Assembly: GCF_021310995.1 (NCBI RefSeq) | Contig: NZ_CP054150.1 | Coordinates: 1,240,001-1,304,000 of the forward strand | Reading direction: 5' to 3' | Origin: Agrobacterium vaccinii | GTDB taxonomy: Bacteria > Pseudomonadota > Alphaproteobacteria > Rhizobiales > Rhizobiaceae | Length of the DNA stretch: 64,000 nt | In this document: positions 37,657 through 47,171 of the stretch, one piece after another | Position numbering within the stretch: position 1 is the first letter of the stretch | Layout: the number at the start of each line of letters is the position of its first letter | The notes under the pieces: model-generated | The model's input: only the letters and a program-made list of their open reading frames with translations | What the model was told of the DNA's origin: nothing | Databases searched by the model: none | Made by a program: the position numbers and the translations under genes

Positions 37657-38870
37657 TATACGGAGCCTTGGCTGTGACGGCGTTCCTGAACGCCGGTATA
37701 GGCACTTGCGGCCAGTGCCAGTAGCGCATTCGCCAGCATGACCAGCAACAGCGGCGCGGTCCCAGATTCCTTCGATAGCAGAGAGGATGCCAGAACGGCC
37801 AGACCCGCACCGCCGCCGATGGTCAGCGCGCCACCGAGGCCAGAGGCGGAACCTGCGAGATGCGGCTGGACATTGACCATGCCCGCATTGGCGCTGGGCA
37901 AGGTCACACCGTTGCCAATTCCGATCAGCGCCAGCGGGAGGAAGAATTCATAGTGCGTGTCGAAATCGAAATAGGGCAGGGCAAGTGCTGCCAGAATGCC
38001 TGTCGTGGCTATGGCATTGCCAGCCAACATCATTTTCGTGATGCCAACGCGGCTGGCGTAACGTCCCGACAGGAAGTTGCCGAGCATGTAGCCACTGGCC
38101 ATGAAGAAGAATTGCACACCCAGCATGGCCGGTGTCAGGCCGTACAGAATATTGCCGACGAAAGGCGCGCCGCCCAGGAACGAGAAGAATAGGCCCGACG
38201 AAAATGTCGAGGTCAGCGCGTAGCCCCAGAAACGTCTGGAGCGCAGCAATCGCGGCCATGCGTGGAACTGGGCGGAAAAGCTCGCCGACTTCTGGTGGTT
38301 CGTCTCGCCGAGATCGAAAAAGGCGAGCGCGAAGGCGGCGATGCCACAGCAGGCGAGCAGCGCGAAGCTGGCATGCCATGAGGAGACATCGTTGAGAAAG
38401 CCGCCAATCGTCGGGCCCACCATGGGGACGACCGACATGCCCATGGTGACATAACCGATCATCGAGGCGGCCTGATTGGCGGGCACCATGTCACGAACGA
38501 TGGCACGGGCCAGTACGAAGCCGGAGGCGATGACCGCTTGCATCATGCGCCCGATCATGAAGACGGTGATGTTGGGCGCTAGTGCGCAGATGATGGTAGC
38601 AACCACCATGATGGCAATTCCGGCCAGCAGCACCGGGCGACGCCCGAACAGGTCGGACAGCGGGCCGATGACGAGTTGCAGCAGGGCCGTTGTTGCCAGA
38701 TAACCGGAGACGGCAAACTGCATGACGGCATAATCCGTCTCGAAATACAGCGCCATTGCCGCAAGCGAGGGCAGGAAAATGTTCATGCTGAGCGCGGCGA
38801 TGCCCGCAACGAGAACCAGCGTGGCAATATGCGGCGGTGTGGACCGGTTTAGGAAGACGACGGTGTTCAT
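37656..38870 (-). CDS. MFS drug-resistance-type transporter (Bcr/CflA-like)
   Basis: A 404-residue inner-membrane transporter with about 12 hydrophobic segments. [14 protein letters not shown] is the loop 2-3 signature of the major facilitator superfamily, and [14 protein letters not shown] in helix 1 suits the Bcr/CflA drug:proton antiporter group. The substrate is unknown; candidate drugs such as bicyclomycin or chloramphenicol are only family likeness. Its start overlaps the end of the EamA gene by four bases and its stop overlaps mobA by one, so a place in the mob cluster is firm even if its link to molybdenum is not. Confidence 0.88.
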   Translation of the reverse strand: MNTVVFLNRSTPPHIATLVLVAGIAALSMNIFLPSLAAMALYFETDYAVMQFAVSGYLATTALLQLVIGPLSDLFGRRPVLLAGIAIMVVATIICALAPNITVFMIGRMMQAVIASGFVLARAIVRDMVPANQAASMIGYVTMGMSVVPMVGPTIGGFLNDVSSWHASFALLACCGIAAFALAFFDLGETNHQKSASFSAQFHAWPRLLRSRRFWGYALTSTFSSGLFFSFLGGAPFVGNILYGLTPAMLGVQFFFMASGYMLGNFLSGRYASRVGITKMMLAGNAIATTGILAALALPYFDFDTHYEFFLPLALIGIGNGVTLPSANAGMVNVQPHLAGSASGLGGALTIGGGAGLAVLASSLLSKESGTAPLLLVMLANALLALAASAYTGVQERRHSQGSV

Positions 38871-39769
38871 TGAATTCTCGTGGTGGTTTTCGCAATCGGT
38901 GGCTGGCGACGCCGGCTTTCCCGGTAAAATGTGTAGAGGCCCGAGGCGACGATGATGGCCGTGCCGAGCACGATAAACGAGTTCAGCTCTTCTCCGAAAA
39001 CGAAGAAGCCGATGGAGAAGGCCCAGATCATGCTGGTGTAGCGGAAGGGGGCAACGAAGGCGATTTCACCGCTTCGCATGGAGAGGATAACGGCCTGATA
39101 GCCGATGACGACGAGGACGGCAGATGCGAAGAGATGCGACCACACGAAGCCATCCATCGGTTGCCAGCCGCCGAAGGGCACCACGAGTGCGGCCCCGACC
39201 AGCGTGTTGACGAAGGCCGTCGTCATCGTGACCGTCATCGACGGGATATCGCTGTACATGCGCCGCGTCAGCAGGTCGCGTCCGGCGGTGACGAAAACGG
39301 CAGCGACGACCAGCAGTGCCGCCGTGGTGAAACCTTCAGGTCCGGGTCTCAAAATGATGAGCACGCCGAGAAAGCCGACGAGAATGGCGGTCCAGCGACG
39401 CCAGCCGACAGGCTCGCGCAGGAAGATGGCGGCACCCAGCGTAACGGCGAGCGGCAGCGACTGCATGATGGCAGCGACATTAGCGAAGCCCATGGCGGCA
39501 AGAGCGCTGAGATAAAGGATCGAAGCCGATACCTCGCACAGACAGCGCAAGAGAATGATCGGGCGCAAGATCATTTTCAGCGGTCGCAGCGCACCCATAC
39601 GGCGGGCGACGATATAGACGATGATGCAGGTCAGTAGGCCACGGACGAACAGGATCTGGCCGACATTGATGTAAGGTGTGACGGATTTCGTGAAGGCGTC
39701 ATTGACCGTAAAACAAGCCATCGCGAGCGCCATCAGCAACGCGCCGCGCGTATTATCGGTCAATGCCAT
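38867..39769 (-). CDS. EamA/DMT-family transporter
   Basis: A 300-residue membrane protein with about ten hydrophobic segments forming two EamA repeats, a fold used by exporters of small metabolites. I start at ATG 39769 (MALTDNTRGALLMA), with GGA four bases before it, rather than at an upstream ATG without a site. The first repeat ends with FLREPVGWRRW, and the second with FVFGEELNSF, both typical. It is the first gene of the cluster leading to mobB. The substrate is unknown. Confidence 0.88.
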   Translation of the reverse strand: MALTDNTRGALLMALAMACFTVNDAFTKSVTPYINVGQILFVRGLLTCIIVYIVARRMGALRPLKMILRPIILLRCLCEVSASILYLSALAAMGFANVAAIMQSLPLAVTLGAAIFLREPVGWRRWTAILVGFLGVLIILRPGPEGFTTAALLVVAAVFVTAGRDLLTRRMYSDIPSMTVTMTTAFVNTLVGAALVVPFGGWQPMDGFVWSHLFASAVLVVIGYQAVILSMRSGEIAFVAPFRYTSMIWAFSIGFFVFGEELNSFIVLGTAIIVASGLYTFYRESRRRQPPIAKTTTRIQ

Positions 39770-39903
39770 TATTCCAAATCCCAGATACGAAACGGCGCCG
39801 GTGCACGTCGTACGACTCCGCCCACTCCTCTTACAGTGAATGCGTGACACGCGGCTATTGGGATTTCAATCGAATAATATGTTGGATGGCGAATAAAGCG
39901 GCA

Positions 39904-40953
39904 TCAGCCGCCGGTCACGCTCATATGGCGGGCAACGGCTGGGCGCTTGTGGGTACGGTCGATGATGAAGTCATGACCCTTCGGCTTGCGCAGGATGGCA
40001 TCGTCGATGGCCTGGGACAAAAGTGCGTTGTCATCGGATGCACGCAGGGCCGTGCGCAGGTCGGCGGCGTCGTCCTGGCCGAGGCACATGTAGAGCGTAC
40101 CGGTGCAGGTCAGGCGGACACGGTTGCAGCTCTCGCAGAAATTATGGGTCATCGGCGTGATGAAGCCCAGCCTGCCGCCGGTTTCCTTCACCGAGACATA
40201 GCGTGCGGGTCCACCGGTCTGGTAGCCAATCTCGCTCAGCGTGAACTGCTCTTCGAGCGAAGCGCGAACCTGCGATAGCGGCAGATAGCGATGGGTGCGA
40301 TCTTCCTCGATCTCACCCATCGGCATTGTCTCGATGACGGTCAGGTCCATGCCGCGTTCGTGGGCAAAGCGCATCAGGTTAGGGATTTCATGCTCGTTGA
40401 AATCCTTCAATGCCACGGCGTTCAGCTTGATTTTCAAGCCTGCGGCCAGCGCGGCATCGATTCCAGCCATGACCTTGGAGAAGTCGCCCCAACGGGTAAT
40501 CGTACGAAACTTTTCGGGGTCGAGCGTGTCGAGTGAAACGTTGATCCGGCGCACGCCGCAATCGTACAGTTCCGCTGCATGGGTTCCAAGCTGCGACCCG
40601 TTCGTGGTTAGCGTCAGTTCGTCCAATGTGCCGTTGCCAACGTGCTGGCCAAGGTCACGAACCAACTGCATGATGTTCTTGCGCACCAGCGGCTCACCGC
40701 CGGTAAGCCGTATCTTGCGCACACCCTTGGCGATGAAGGCGGAACAGAGCCGGTTGAGCTCTTCCAGCGTCAGAAGGTCCTTCTTCGGCAGAAACGTCAT
40801 ATGCTCGGACATGCAGTAGGTGCAGCGGAAGTCGCAACGGTCGGTCACGGAGACACGCAAATAGGTCACGGCGCGACCGAACGGATCGATCATCGGCGCT
40901 TTGCTTTCCATCAGAGACTTCGCTTCCGGGAGCGTGCCGAGAAAGCTGTTCAA
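39904..40953 (-). CDS. moaA: GTP 3',8-cyclase (molybdenum cofactor biosynthesis protein A)
   Basis: A radical-SAM enzyme for the first step from GTP to molybdopterin. The product has the N-terminal cluster C40, C44, C47 (CDFRCTYC), the second cluster in [12 protein letters not shown], the SAM-binding LTGGEPL, and the C-terminal Gly-Gly tail (SVTGG) that MoaA needs. I keep TTG 40953, with AAAGGA about ten bases upstream, giving 349 residues. A start at MESKAP or MIDPFG is also possible. It lies upstream of the eamA-mob cluster on the same strand, 134 bases away. Confidence 0.94.
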   Translation of the reverse strand: MNSFLGTLPEAKSLMESKAPMIDPFGRAVTYLRVSVTDRCDFRCTYCMSEHMTFLPKKDLLTLEELNRLCSAFIAKGVRKIRLTGGEPLVRKNIMQLVRDLGQHVGNGTLDELTLTTNGSQLGTHAAELYDCGVRRINVSLDTLDPEKFRTITRWGDFSKVMAGIDAALAAGLKIKLNAVALKDFNEHEIPNLMRFAHERGMDLTVIETMPMGEIEEDRTHRYLPLSQVRASLEEQFTLSEIGYQTGGPARYVSVKETGGRLGFITPMTHNFCESCNRVRLTCTGTLYMCLGQDDAADLRTALRASDDNALLSQAIDDAILRKPKGHDFIIDRTHKRPAVARHMSVTGG

Positions 40954-41073
40954 CCTTCATTTTCCTTTGCGATCTGCGGTGACATGCGCCATTTCATGCT
41001 ACATGTAGTGGCTTGCCGCAACACCGGCAAGGCCATAACTGTGCGGTATATCATCTGGCAATGGAAATGAAAC

Positions 41074-41442
41074 ATGAGTGATCCCTGGCCGACCGAATTG
41101 CGGGTTTCATCCAACCGGGCGCAGTTGAACGTGACATTCGACAATGGCGCAGCCTTTCAACTGCCCGCAGAAATGCTGCGTGTTCTGTCTCCTTCCGCAG
41201 AAGTTCAGGGGCATGGGCCGGGTCAGAAAGTCACCGTTCCGGGCAAGAAGAACGTCACCATCCGCTCCGTCGTGGCAACGGGAAATTACGCCGTGCGAAT
41301 CGCCTTCGACGATGGTCATGACAGTGGCATCTTCACATGGCGGTATCTGTTTGAGCTTGGCGAGACCGGAGACACACTGTTCAATGCTTATGAGCAGGAA
41401 CTGAAGGAAAAAGGCTTGAGCAGAGAGCCGAAAATCCGGTAG
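41074..41442 (+). CDS. DUF971 (gamma-butyrobetaine-hydroxylase-like N-terminal domain) protein
   Basis: A 122-residue single-domain protein, with the domain also seen at the N-terminus of gamma-butyrobetaine hydroxylase and in proteins linked with iron-sulphur biogenesis. It starts MSDPWPTELRVSSNRAQL and has TFDNGAAFQLPAEMLRVLSP and the C-terminal YAVRIAFDDGHDSGIFTWRY typical of DUF971. The function of the free-standing form is not known. It diverges from moaA across 120 bases, and the antiporter gene follows 39 bases later. Confidence 0.9.
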   Translation: MSDPWPTELRVSSNRAQLNVTFDNGAAFQLPAEMLRVLSPSAEVQGHGPGQKVTVPGKKNVTIRSVVATGNYAVRIAFDDGHDSGIFTWRYLFELGETGDTLFNAYEQELKEKGLSREPKIR

Positions 41443-41481
41443 CAGGAACCCGGGGATTTCATACAGTGACAGGGGTGACAC

Positions 41482-43299
41482 TTGGCCGTCGAGGGAAATG
41501 CAAATGATCTGGCGCAAGTCGTCGTCCTCCTGGCGGCAGGGGTCGTCGCGGCACCGCTGTTCAAACGGATAGGGCTGGGCTCGGTTCTCGGCTATCTGGC
41601 GGCGGGCCTCGTCATTGGGCCGTTCGGCTTCGGTGCGTTTTCCGACCCGCAGGCCATCATCCACATCGCCGAACTGGGCGTGGTGATGTTCCTGTTTATC
41701 ATAGGGCTGGAAATGCAGCCGTCGCGGCTGTGGTCCATGCGCAAGGACATATTCGGGCTCGGCGCGCTTCAGGTTCTGACCTGCATGGCGGGCCTGACGC
41801 TGATCGGCCTTGCGCTGGGATTTTCGCTCATCCCGTCATTTGTCGCGGGCACAGGCTTCGTTCTGACATCGACCGCCATCGTCATGCAGATGCTGCAGGA
41901 GCGCAGCAGCATGTCGACGCTCAAAGGCCAGCGCATCATTGCCATTCTGCTGTTCGAAGATCTGGCCATCGTGCCGCTTCTGGTGCTGGTCGCATTTTTG
42001 GGGGCAGGCGGCGAAACGGTGACGCTTGTCCAGCGGATGACCTCCATCGGCATCGCGCTGGCTGCCATCGTCGCGCTTGTCGTGGCGGGCCGGTATCTGC
42101 TCAACCCGTTCTTCCGGCTGCTGGCAGCATCCGGCGCAAGGGAGGTGATGACGGCTGCGGCTCTTCTCGTCGTTCTCGGATCGGCGCTGTTGATGCAGGT
42201 CAGCGGTCTTTCCATGGCGATGGGCGCGTTTCTGGCGGGCGTCCTTCTGTCAGAATCGTCTTTCCGCCACCAGCTGGAAGCGGATATCGAACCTTTCAGA
42301 GGTATTCTGCTTGGCCTCTTCTTCCTCGGGGTCGGCATGGCCATCGACCTCACGGTTATCGCCGCCAACTGGCAACTGGTGCTGATGAGCGTCGTGGCCT
42401 ACATGTTCGTCAAGGCGCTGTTGATCTACTGCGTCGCGCGGGTACTGGGGACCTGCCAGCGCGAAAGCATCGAGCGTGCGGTGTTGATGGCGCAGGGCGG
42501 TGAATTCGCGTTCGTGCTCTATTCTGCTGCCGCCGCTGTCGGTATTCTGGATGCTGAGGCCAATGCCGTACTGACGGCGACCATCATCATCTCCATGATC
42601 CTGACACCGCTGATGGTCATTGCCCATGACCGCATCATGCCCGCGAAGTTGCCCGATACCGACGATCTCGATTTGCCCGAAAATGTGGATGGCAGCATTC
42701 TGATGATCGGTTTCGGTCGCTTCGGCCAGATCGTCAGCCAGCCACTTCTGGCGCGCGGCTATACGCTGTCGCTGGTCGACAAGGACGCCGACTTCGTGCG
42801 CGATGCGGCAAGCTTCGGCTTCAAGGTTTATTACGGCGATGGCTCACGCTCGGAAATTCTGCATGCGGCGGGGGCAGGGTCGGCCCGTGCCGTGCTGATC
42901 TGTGTTGATGATAAGGAAGCGGCAGTGCGCATTGCCGAAATCGTCAAACATGAATTCCCGCTGGTGCCGGTGCTGGCCCGCGCCTTCGACCGCGGACATG
43001 CGCTCGACCTCTTGAAGGCCGGTGTCGATTACCAGATCCGCGAAACCTACGAATCGGCGCTGGACTTCAGTGAGAAGGTACTGACGTCAGTGGGAGAAGA
43101 CACGGAGCTTGCCGAGCGTCTGGTCGAAGAGTTCCGCGATGTCGATAAGGAGCGCTTCGCACTCGAAGTCGTCGGCGGTATCTATGCCGGTCGTTCCCTT
43201 ATGCGCGGCAATTTGCAGCCCGCCGATCTCGTTGCCGCTCGCACCGCACGCGAGCGCGCGGAACGCGAAGCCCGCGAGGAGGCGGAACAGCGCGGTTAA
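41482..43299 (+). CDS. Kef-type monovalent cation:proton antiporter (CPA2) with RCK domain
   Basis: A 605-residue membrane protein for potassium or sodium export in exchange for protons. TTG 41482 has AGGGGTGA five bases upstream. About 12 hydrophobic segments fill residues 10-385. A TrkA-N domain follows (GFGRFGQIVSQPLLARGY near 415-435), with the Rossmann GxGxxG that binds NAD(H), and an acidic, coiled C-terminal tail rich in Ala, Arg and Glu. KefB and KefC are the closest named members, but no KefF/G partner is seen, so no symbol is given. Confidence 0.9.
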   Translation: MAVEGNANDLAQVVVLLAAGVVAAPLFKRIGLGSVLGYLAAGLVIGPFGFGAFSDPQAIIHIAELGVVMFLFIIGLEMQPSRLWSMRKDIFGLGALQVLTCMAGLTLIGLALGFSLIPSFVAGTGFVLTSTAIVMQMLQERSSMSTLKGQRIIAILLFEDLAIVPLLVLVAFLGAGGETVTLVQRMTSIGIALAAIVALVVAGRYLLNPFFRLLAASGAREVMTAAALLVVLGSALLMQVSGLSMAMGAFLAGVLLSESSFRHQLEADIEPFRGILLGLFFLGVGMAIDLTVIAANWQLVLMSVVAYMFVKALLIYCVARVLGTCQRESIERAVLMAQGGEFAFVLYSAAAAVGILDAEANAVLTATIIISMILTPLMVIAHDRIMPAKLPDTDDLDLPENVDGSILMIGFGRFGQIVSQPLLARGYTLSLVDKDADFVRDAASFGFKVYYGDGSRSEILHAAGAGSARAVLICVDDKEAAVRIAEIVKHEFPLVPVLARAFDRGHALDLLKAGVDYQIRETYESALDFSEKVLTSVGEDTELAERLVEEFRDVDKERFALEVVGGIYAGRSLMRGNLQPADLVAARTARERAEREAREEAEQRG

Positions 43300-43346
43300 G
43301 GGCGTGGCCAAAATCTATCCATGACGGTTTGCAGGAGAACATCATA

Positions 43347-43955
43347 ATGAGCATCATTGGTAGCGTTGAAGAATTGAAAGCGATTTACGGCGAGCCTTCG
43401 GAGGGGTCGATCATCAAGGTCACCAGGGAACTCACGCCGGAATATCGCCTGATGATCGAAGCCGCGCCCTTTCTGGCTCTGGCCACCGTGGGCCCCGATG
43501 GCATGGACTGTTCACCGCGCGGTGACAAGGGCGGCGTCGTCAGAGTTCAGGACGCAAAGACGCTGCTGCTGCCCGACTGGCGCGGCAACAACCGCGTCGA
43601 CTCGCTGCTCAACATCGTGCGTGATCCGCGTGTGGCGCTGATGTTTCTGGTGCCGGGCTCGACCACGACGATGCGCATCAACGGCAAAGCTGTGGTGTCA
43701 GCCGATCCAGCCCTTCTGGCGAGCTTTGAGATGGACGGCAAGAACCCGCGCACGGTGACCGTCGTGACCATCGATGAGGTCTATTTCCAGTGCGCCCGCG
43801 CCATCATCCGTTCCGAACTGTGGAACGTCGAAAACTTCGTCGATCCGGCATCGCTGCCAACGGCTGGTTCGCTGCTGAAAGGCGCGAAAGCCGATTTCGA
43901 CCGCGATGCCTACGACCGCGCGCTGCCAGAGCGCTTCGCGAAAACCATGTGGTGA
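43347..43955 (+). CDS. Pyridoxamine 5'-phosphate oxidase-fold (PPOX) protein, 202 aa
   Basis: A flavin-binding split-barrel protein of unknown substrate. ATG 43347 has AGGAGA about 8 bases upstream. The product has APFLALATVGPDGMDCSPRG (about 46-65), LLLPDWRGNNRVDSLLNIV and VALMFLVPGSTTTMRINGKA, which mark the PPOX family of the FMN-dependent MSMEG_1061 type. It follows the antiporter gene by 47 bases and converges on the GGDEF gene; a hairpin at 43965-43985 lies between. Confidence 0.88.
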   Translation: MSIIGSVEELKAIYGEPSEGSIIKVTRELTPEYRLMIEAAPFLALATVGPDGMDCSPRGDKGGVVRVQDAKTLLLPDWRGNNRVDSLLNIVRDPRVALMFLVPGSTTTMRINGKAVVSADPALLASFEMDGKNPRTVTVVTIDEVYFQCARAIIRSELWNVENFVDPASLPTAGSLLKGAKADFDRDAYDRALPERFAKTMW

Positions 43956-43983
43956 GGGAAAGGACGAGCCGGATGAAACTGGC

Positions 43984-45048
43984 TCAATGCTTGTAGATGA
44001 GCCAGCTCTTGCCCGAATAATTCTTCTGCATGCCGTCTTCGAAAAACACCGTGCGGTTACGACCGTTTTCCTTGGCATGGTAGAGCGCGATATCGGCGCG
44101 GGCATAAAGTTCGCCAGGGTTCTGTGCCTGTGATGCCATGGCGTAACCGATGGAAATCGTGACCTGGCCGTAGTCGATACCGGACTTGGAATGGCGAAAT
44201 GGCGTCTTTTCCAGCGACATGCGAATGCGCTCGCACAGCACCTGTACTTCGTCCTGGCTGCTGCCTTCGAGAATAATGGCGAATTCTTCGCCGCCGCTGC
44301 GCGCCACGAACCCGTCCTTGCGCACATTGGCGCGGATAACCGATGCGACGCTCGCAAGAATCTTGTCGCCGACCGGATGGCCGAACGTATCGTTGACGCG
44401 CTTGAAATTATCGACATCCAGCAGCACCAGCGATGAAAACTGAAGCGCCATGGTGTTGTCGTACATGGAAGCCAGCTTGTCGTCGAAGGCGCGGCGGTTG
44501 GAAAGGCGCGTCAGCGAATCCGTGTTGGCGATGCGCTTGTATTCGTCCAGCTCAAGACGGACCTGCTGCATCTCCACGGCATGACGATCGACGTTCTTCG
44601 ACGTCGTCTCGTTTTCGGCCATCTTGTTGCCGGTCGCTTCAGCCAGCATGGAAATGGCCGTGCGCAAAAGATGCGCGCTGGAATGGTTTTTATCCGCAAT
44701 CCCAGCACGGGTTTCGTCCAGAATGCGATTGTAGTTTTCCAGGCATGTCTGTTCGTGCTGGAGAACGACCAGCAAACCGCTCAATTCGGAATTCAGCTTG
44801 TCGCGCGCGGCCTCCAGAAGTTGGCCATGCGTGTGATCGAAGTAGCGTGAGCCGAGCTCATCCAGCTCTTCCTGCGTGGCTCGGCTGCCCAGCGCCGCCA
44901 GTTCCCGCGTCAAGGCCGGGTTGGAGCCGATATAGGCTTCGTAGAACAGGTTATAGTTTCGCGGAATCGGAACCACGCCCATGTTTCGCATGGCAAACAA
45001 AATCTGCGCTGCGATATCTGGTCCCTTGGGCGCTGAGGGCGTCGTCAT
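43984..45048 (-). CDS. Soluble diguanylate cyclase (GGDEF)
   Basis: Makes cyclic di-GMP. The 354-residue protein has no membrane segment. The N-terminal 130 residues form an all-helical domain (MRNMGVVPIPRNYNLFYEAY), followed by a coiled segment and a GGDEF domain from about 180. The active loop is SGGEEF. The residues five before it (RKDG) do not form a good RxxD, so inhibitory feedback may be absent. ATG 45048 has GGGAG 7 bases upstream. The signal is unknown. Confidence 0.88.
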   Translation of the reverse strand: MTTPSAPKGPDIAAQILFAMRNMGVVPIPRNYNLFYEAYIGSNPALTRELAALGSRATQEELDELGSRYFDHTHGQLLEAARDKLNSELSGLLVVLQHEQTCLENYNRILDETRAGIADKNHSSAHLLRTAISMLAEATGNKMAENETTSKNVDRHAVEMQQVRLELDEYKRIANTDSLTRLSNRRAFDDKLASMYDNTMALQFSSLVLLDVDNFKRVNDTFGHPVGDKILASVASVIRANVRKDGFVARSGGEEFAIILEGSSQDEVQVLCERIRMSLEKTPFRHSKSGIDYGQVTISIGYAMASQAQNPGELYARADIALYHAKENGRNRTVFFEDGMQKNYSGKSWLIYKH

Positions 45049-45311
45049 TAAGTCACTCCCGGAAATGACGTTCGTATCTTTACACTATGGTACGTCTAAA
45101 CTTATTTCGGAAATCATGGATGGCAGCATCGATATGAGAACGCGCAAGCAGATGTCCCAGAAAACCCAATCTATTCCAGACGTTATTTTTATAATTAGAA
45201 TCGCCTAAAACAGAAATGGTCATTTCCCATAGCATTTTGTGGGTCAAATTATAGTGGTAATTTCTTATAGGATTGTAAAATTTAAAATCGAAAAAACGAT
45301 TTCCGGTCGCG
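45049..45311. other. Intergenic region with no gene seen
   Basis: The AT-rich region between the GGDEF gene and the fumC terminator holds the GGDEF promoter presumably, but no motif could be placed with confidence. Confidence 0.4.
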
Positions 45312-45348
45312 TAAAAAAGAGAGGGCGGCCCGTCTGGACCGCCCTCGA
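45312..45348 (-). terminator. Terminator of fumC
   Basis: On the minus strand GAGGGCGG pairs with CCGCCCTC and is followed by TCTTTTTT, just past the fumC stop. Confidence 0.9.
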
Positions 45349-45358
45349 TGTTTTTAGA

Positions 45359-46750
45359 TTACTTGGGGCCGATCATGTTCTCGGGGCGAACATACTGATC
45401 GAATTCCTCGTTGGTCAGATAACCGCCACCAACGGCTTCCTCGCGCAGCGTCGTGCCTTTCTTGTGGGCGGTCTTGGCAATCTTGGCGCAGGCGTCGTAG
45501 CCCAGCTTGCTGTTGAGCGCGGTGACCAGCATCAGCGAGTTTTCCACACCCTTGCGGATGTTGTCTTCACGGGCTTCGATGCCGACAACGCAATTGTCGG
45601 TGAAGGACACGGCAGCATCGCCCAGAAGCTGGACGGACTGAAGGAAGTTGTACGCCATCATCGGGTTGTAGACGTTGAGCTCGAAGTGGCCCTGAGAGCC
45701 CGCAAACGTAATCGCTGCCTGATTGCCGAAGATGTGCGCGCAAACCTGTGTCAGCGCTTCCGACTGTGTCGGGTTGACCTTGCCCGGCATGATGGACGAG
45801 CCGGGTTCGTTTTCCGGCAATGCCAGTTCGCCGAGACCAGCGCGTGGGCCGGAGCCGAGGAAGCGGATGTCGTTGGCGATCTTGAAGAGTGCGGCGGCGG
45901 CAGCATTGATGGCGCCATGGGCGAAGACCATGGAGTCATGGGCGGCGAGCGCTTCGAACTTGTTCGGCGCCGTCACGAAGGGCAGACCGGTGATCTTGGC
46001 GATCTCGTCTGCGACCTGCTCGGCAAAACCGATGGGTGCATTGAGACCAGTGCCGACGGCTGTGCCGCCCTGCGCCAGCTCGCAAAGGCCTGGAAGCGTC
46101 AGTTCGATGCGCTTGATGGCGGAAGCGACCTGCGCGGCATAGCCGGAGAATTCCTGACCCAGCGTCAGCGGCGTTGCATCCTGCGTGTGGGTGCGGCCGA
46201 TCTTGATGATGTGGGCAAAGCCCTTGGCCTTGGCATCGAGTGCTGCATGCAGGTGCTTGAGGCCCGGCAGCAGGTGGTGAACGATCTGCTCTGCGCAGGC
46301 AATGTGCATGGCCGTCGGGTAAGTGTCGTTGGACGACTGGCTCATATTGACGTGGTCGTTCGGGTGAACCGGCTTCTTGGAGCCCATTTCACCACCGAGC
46401 ATTTCAATCGCGCGGTTGGAGATGACTTCGTTGGCATTCATGTTGGACTGGGTGCCGGAACCGGTCTGCCAGACGACGAGCGGGAAGTGCTCATCCAGCT
46501 TGCCATCGATCACTTCCTGCGCGGCCTTGATGATGGTGTCGCCGATCTGGGCATCGAGCCCGGCCAGTGCCATGTTGGTGCGTGCTGCTGCCTGCTTGAC
46601 GATGCCCAGCGCACGAACGACCGAAGCGGGTTGTTTTTCCCAGCCGATCTTGAAGTTTCCGAGCGAACGCTGTGCCTGTGCGCCCCAGTAACGGTCGCTT
46701 GCAACGTCGATTGGGCCAAATGTATCGGTTTCGGTGCGTGTGGATGTCAT
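45359..46750 (-). CDS. fumC: Class II fumarate hydratase
   Basis: Turns fumarate to malate in the TCA cycle. The 463 residues contain [15 protein letters not shown], the [20 protein letters not shown] region split around the substrate site, [12 protein letters not shown], and the fumarase signature [11 protein letters not shown] with the catalytic serine loop. I start at ATG 46750 ([12 protein letters not shown]), with AGGA four bases before it. It is a single gene with a clear terminator, and diverges from the transpeptidase gene across 420 bases. Confidence 0.96.
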   Translation of the reverse strand: MTSTRTETDTFGPIDVASDRYWGAQAQRSLGNFKIGWEKQPASVVRALGIVKQAAARTNMALAGLDAQIGDTIIKAAQEVIDGKLDEHFPLVVWQTGSGTQSNMNANEVISNRAIEMLGGEMGSKKPVHPNDHVNMSQSSNDTYPTAMHIACAEQIVHHLLPGLKHLHAALDAKAKGFAHIIKIGRTHTQDATPLTLGQEFSGYAAQVASAIKRIELTLPGLCELAQGGTAVGTGLNAPIGFAEQVADEIAKITGLPFVTAPNKFEALAAHDSMVFAHGAINAAAAALFKIANDIRFLGSGPRAGLGELALPENEPGSSIMPGKVNPTQSEALTQVCAHIFGNQAAITFAGSQGHFELNVYNPMMAYNFLQSVQLLGDAAVSFTDNCVVGIEAREDNIRKGVENSLMLVTALNSKLGYDACAKIAKTAHKKGTTLREEAVGGGYLTNEEFDQYVRPENMIGPK

Positions 46751-47171
46751 CAGTCCTGCCTCTCCTGTGCGGTCCATGGGCAGGACGGCTTTTCCGCCGG
46801 GCCTGCGCGGGCAGACATATAAAGCGATAGCGCAATCATGGAAAGCCTGTCGTGCGGTGTAGTGTCATATTTCGCAACTGTTTTGCACGTTCTGCCGCAG
46901 GGTTCGAAAGTCGGCGGGCGTGGCTTTTGGGTCACGTGCTTCGCAACCGCAATATTTTGACAGATGTTAAAAGACACTGTCGAAAACTTGTTTGCGCAAT
47001 GCCAAGAAATTAAAGAGAAATTTAACTATTCTCGCCAAACGTGGCACCCATGCCAAAGCGGTATTTTACCGTGATGGGACCTCGTGTCTGGCACTGGATT
47101 GGCGTTCGTGCGTTTCTTTTCAAAACAAGGCCAATCAGCTAGACAGACACATACTCTTTACATGCGCCCCA
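46751..47171. other. Divergent intergenic region, fumC and L,D-transpeptidase
   Basis: No gene is supported in these 421 bases. An open frame runs upstream of the transpeptidase start from 46992, but its codons do not look like protein and it would push the signal peptide inside. Promoters of both genes should be here. Confidence 0.4.

Noticed and set aside
45239..46822. 527-codon plus-strand frame
   Set aside because: Antisense to fumC, with no start signal and no family resemblance.
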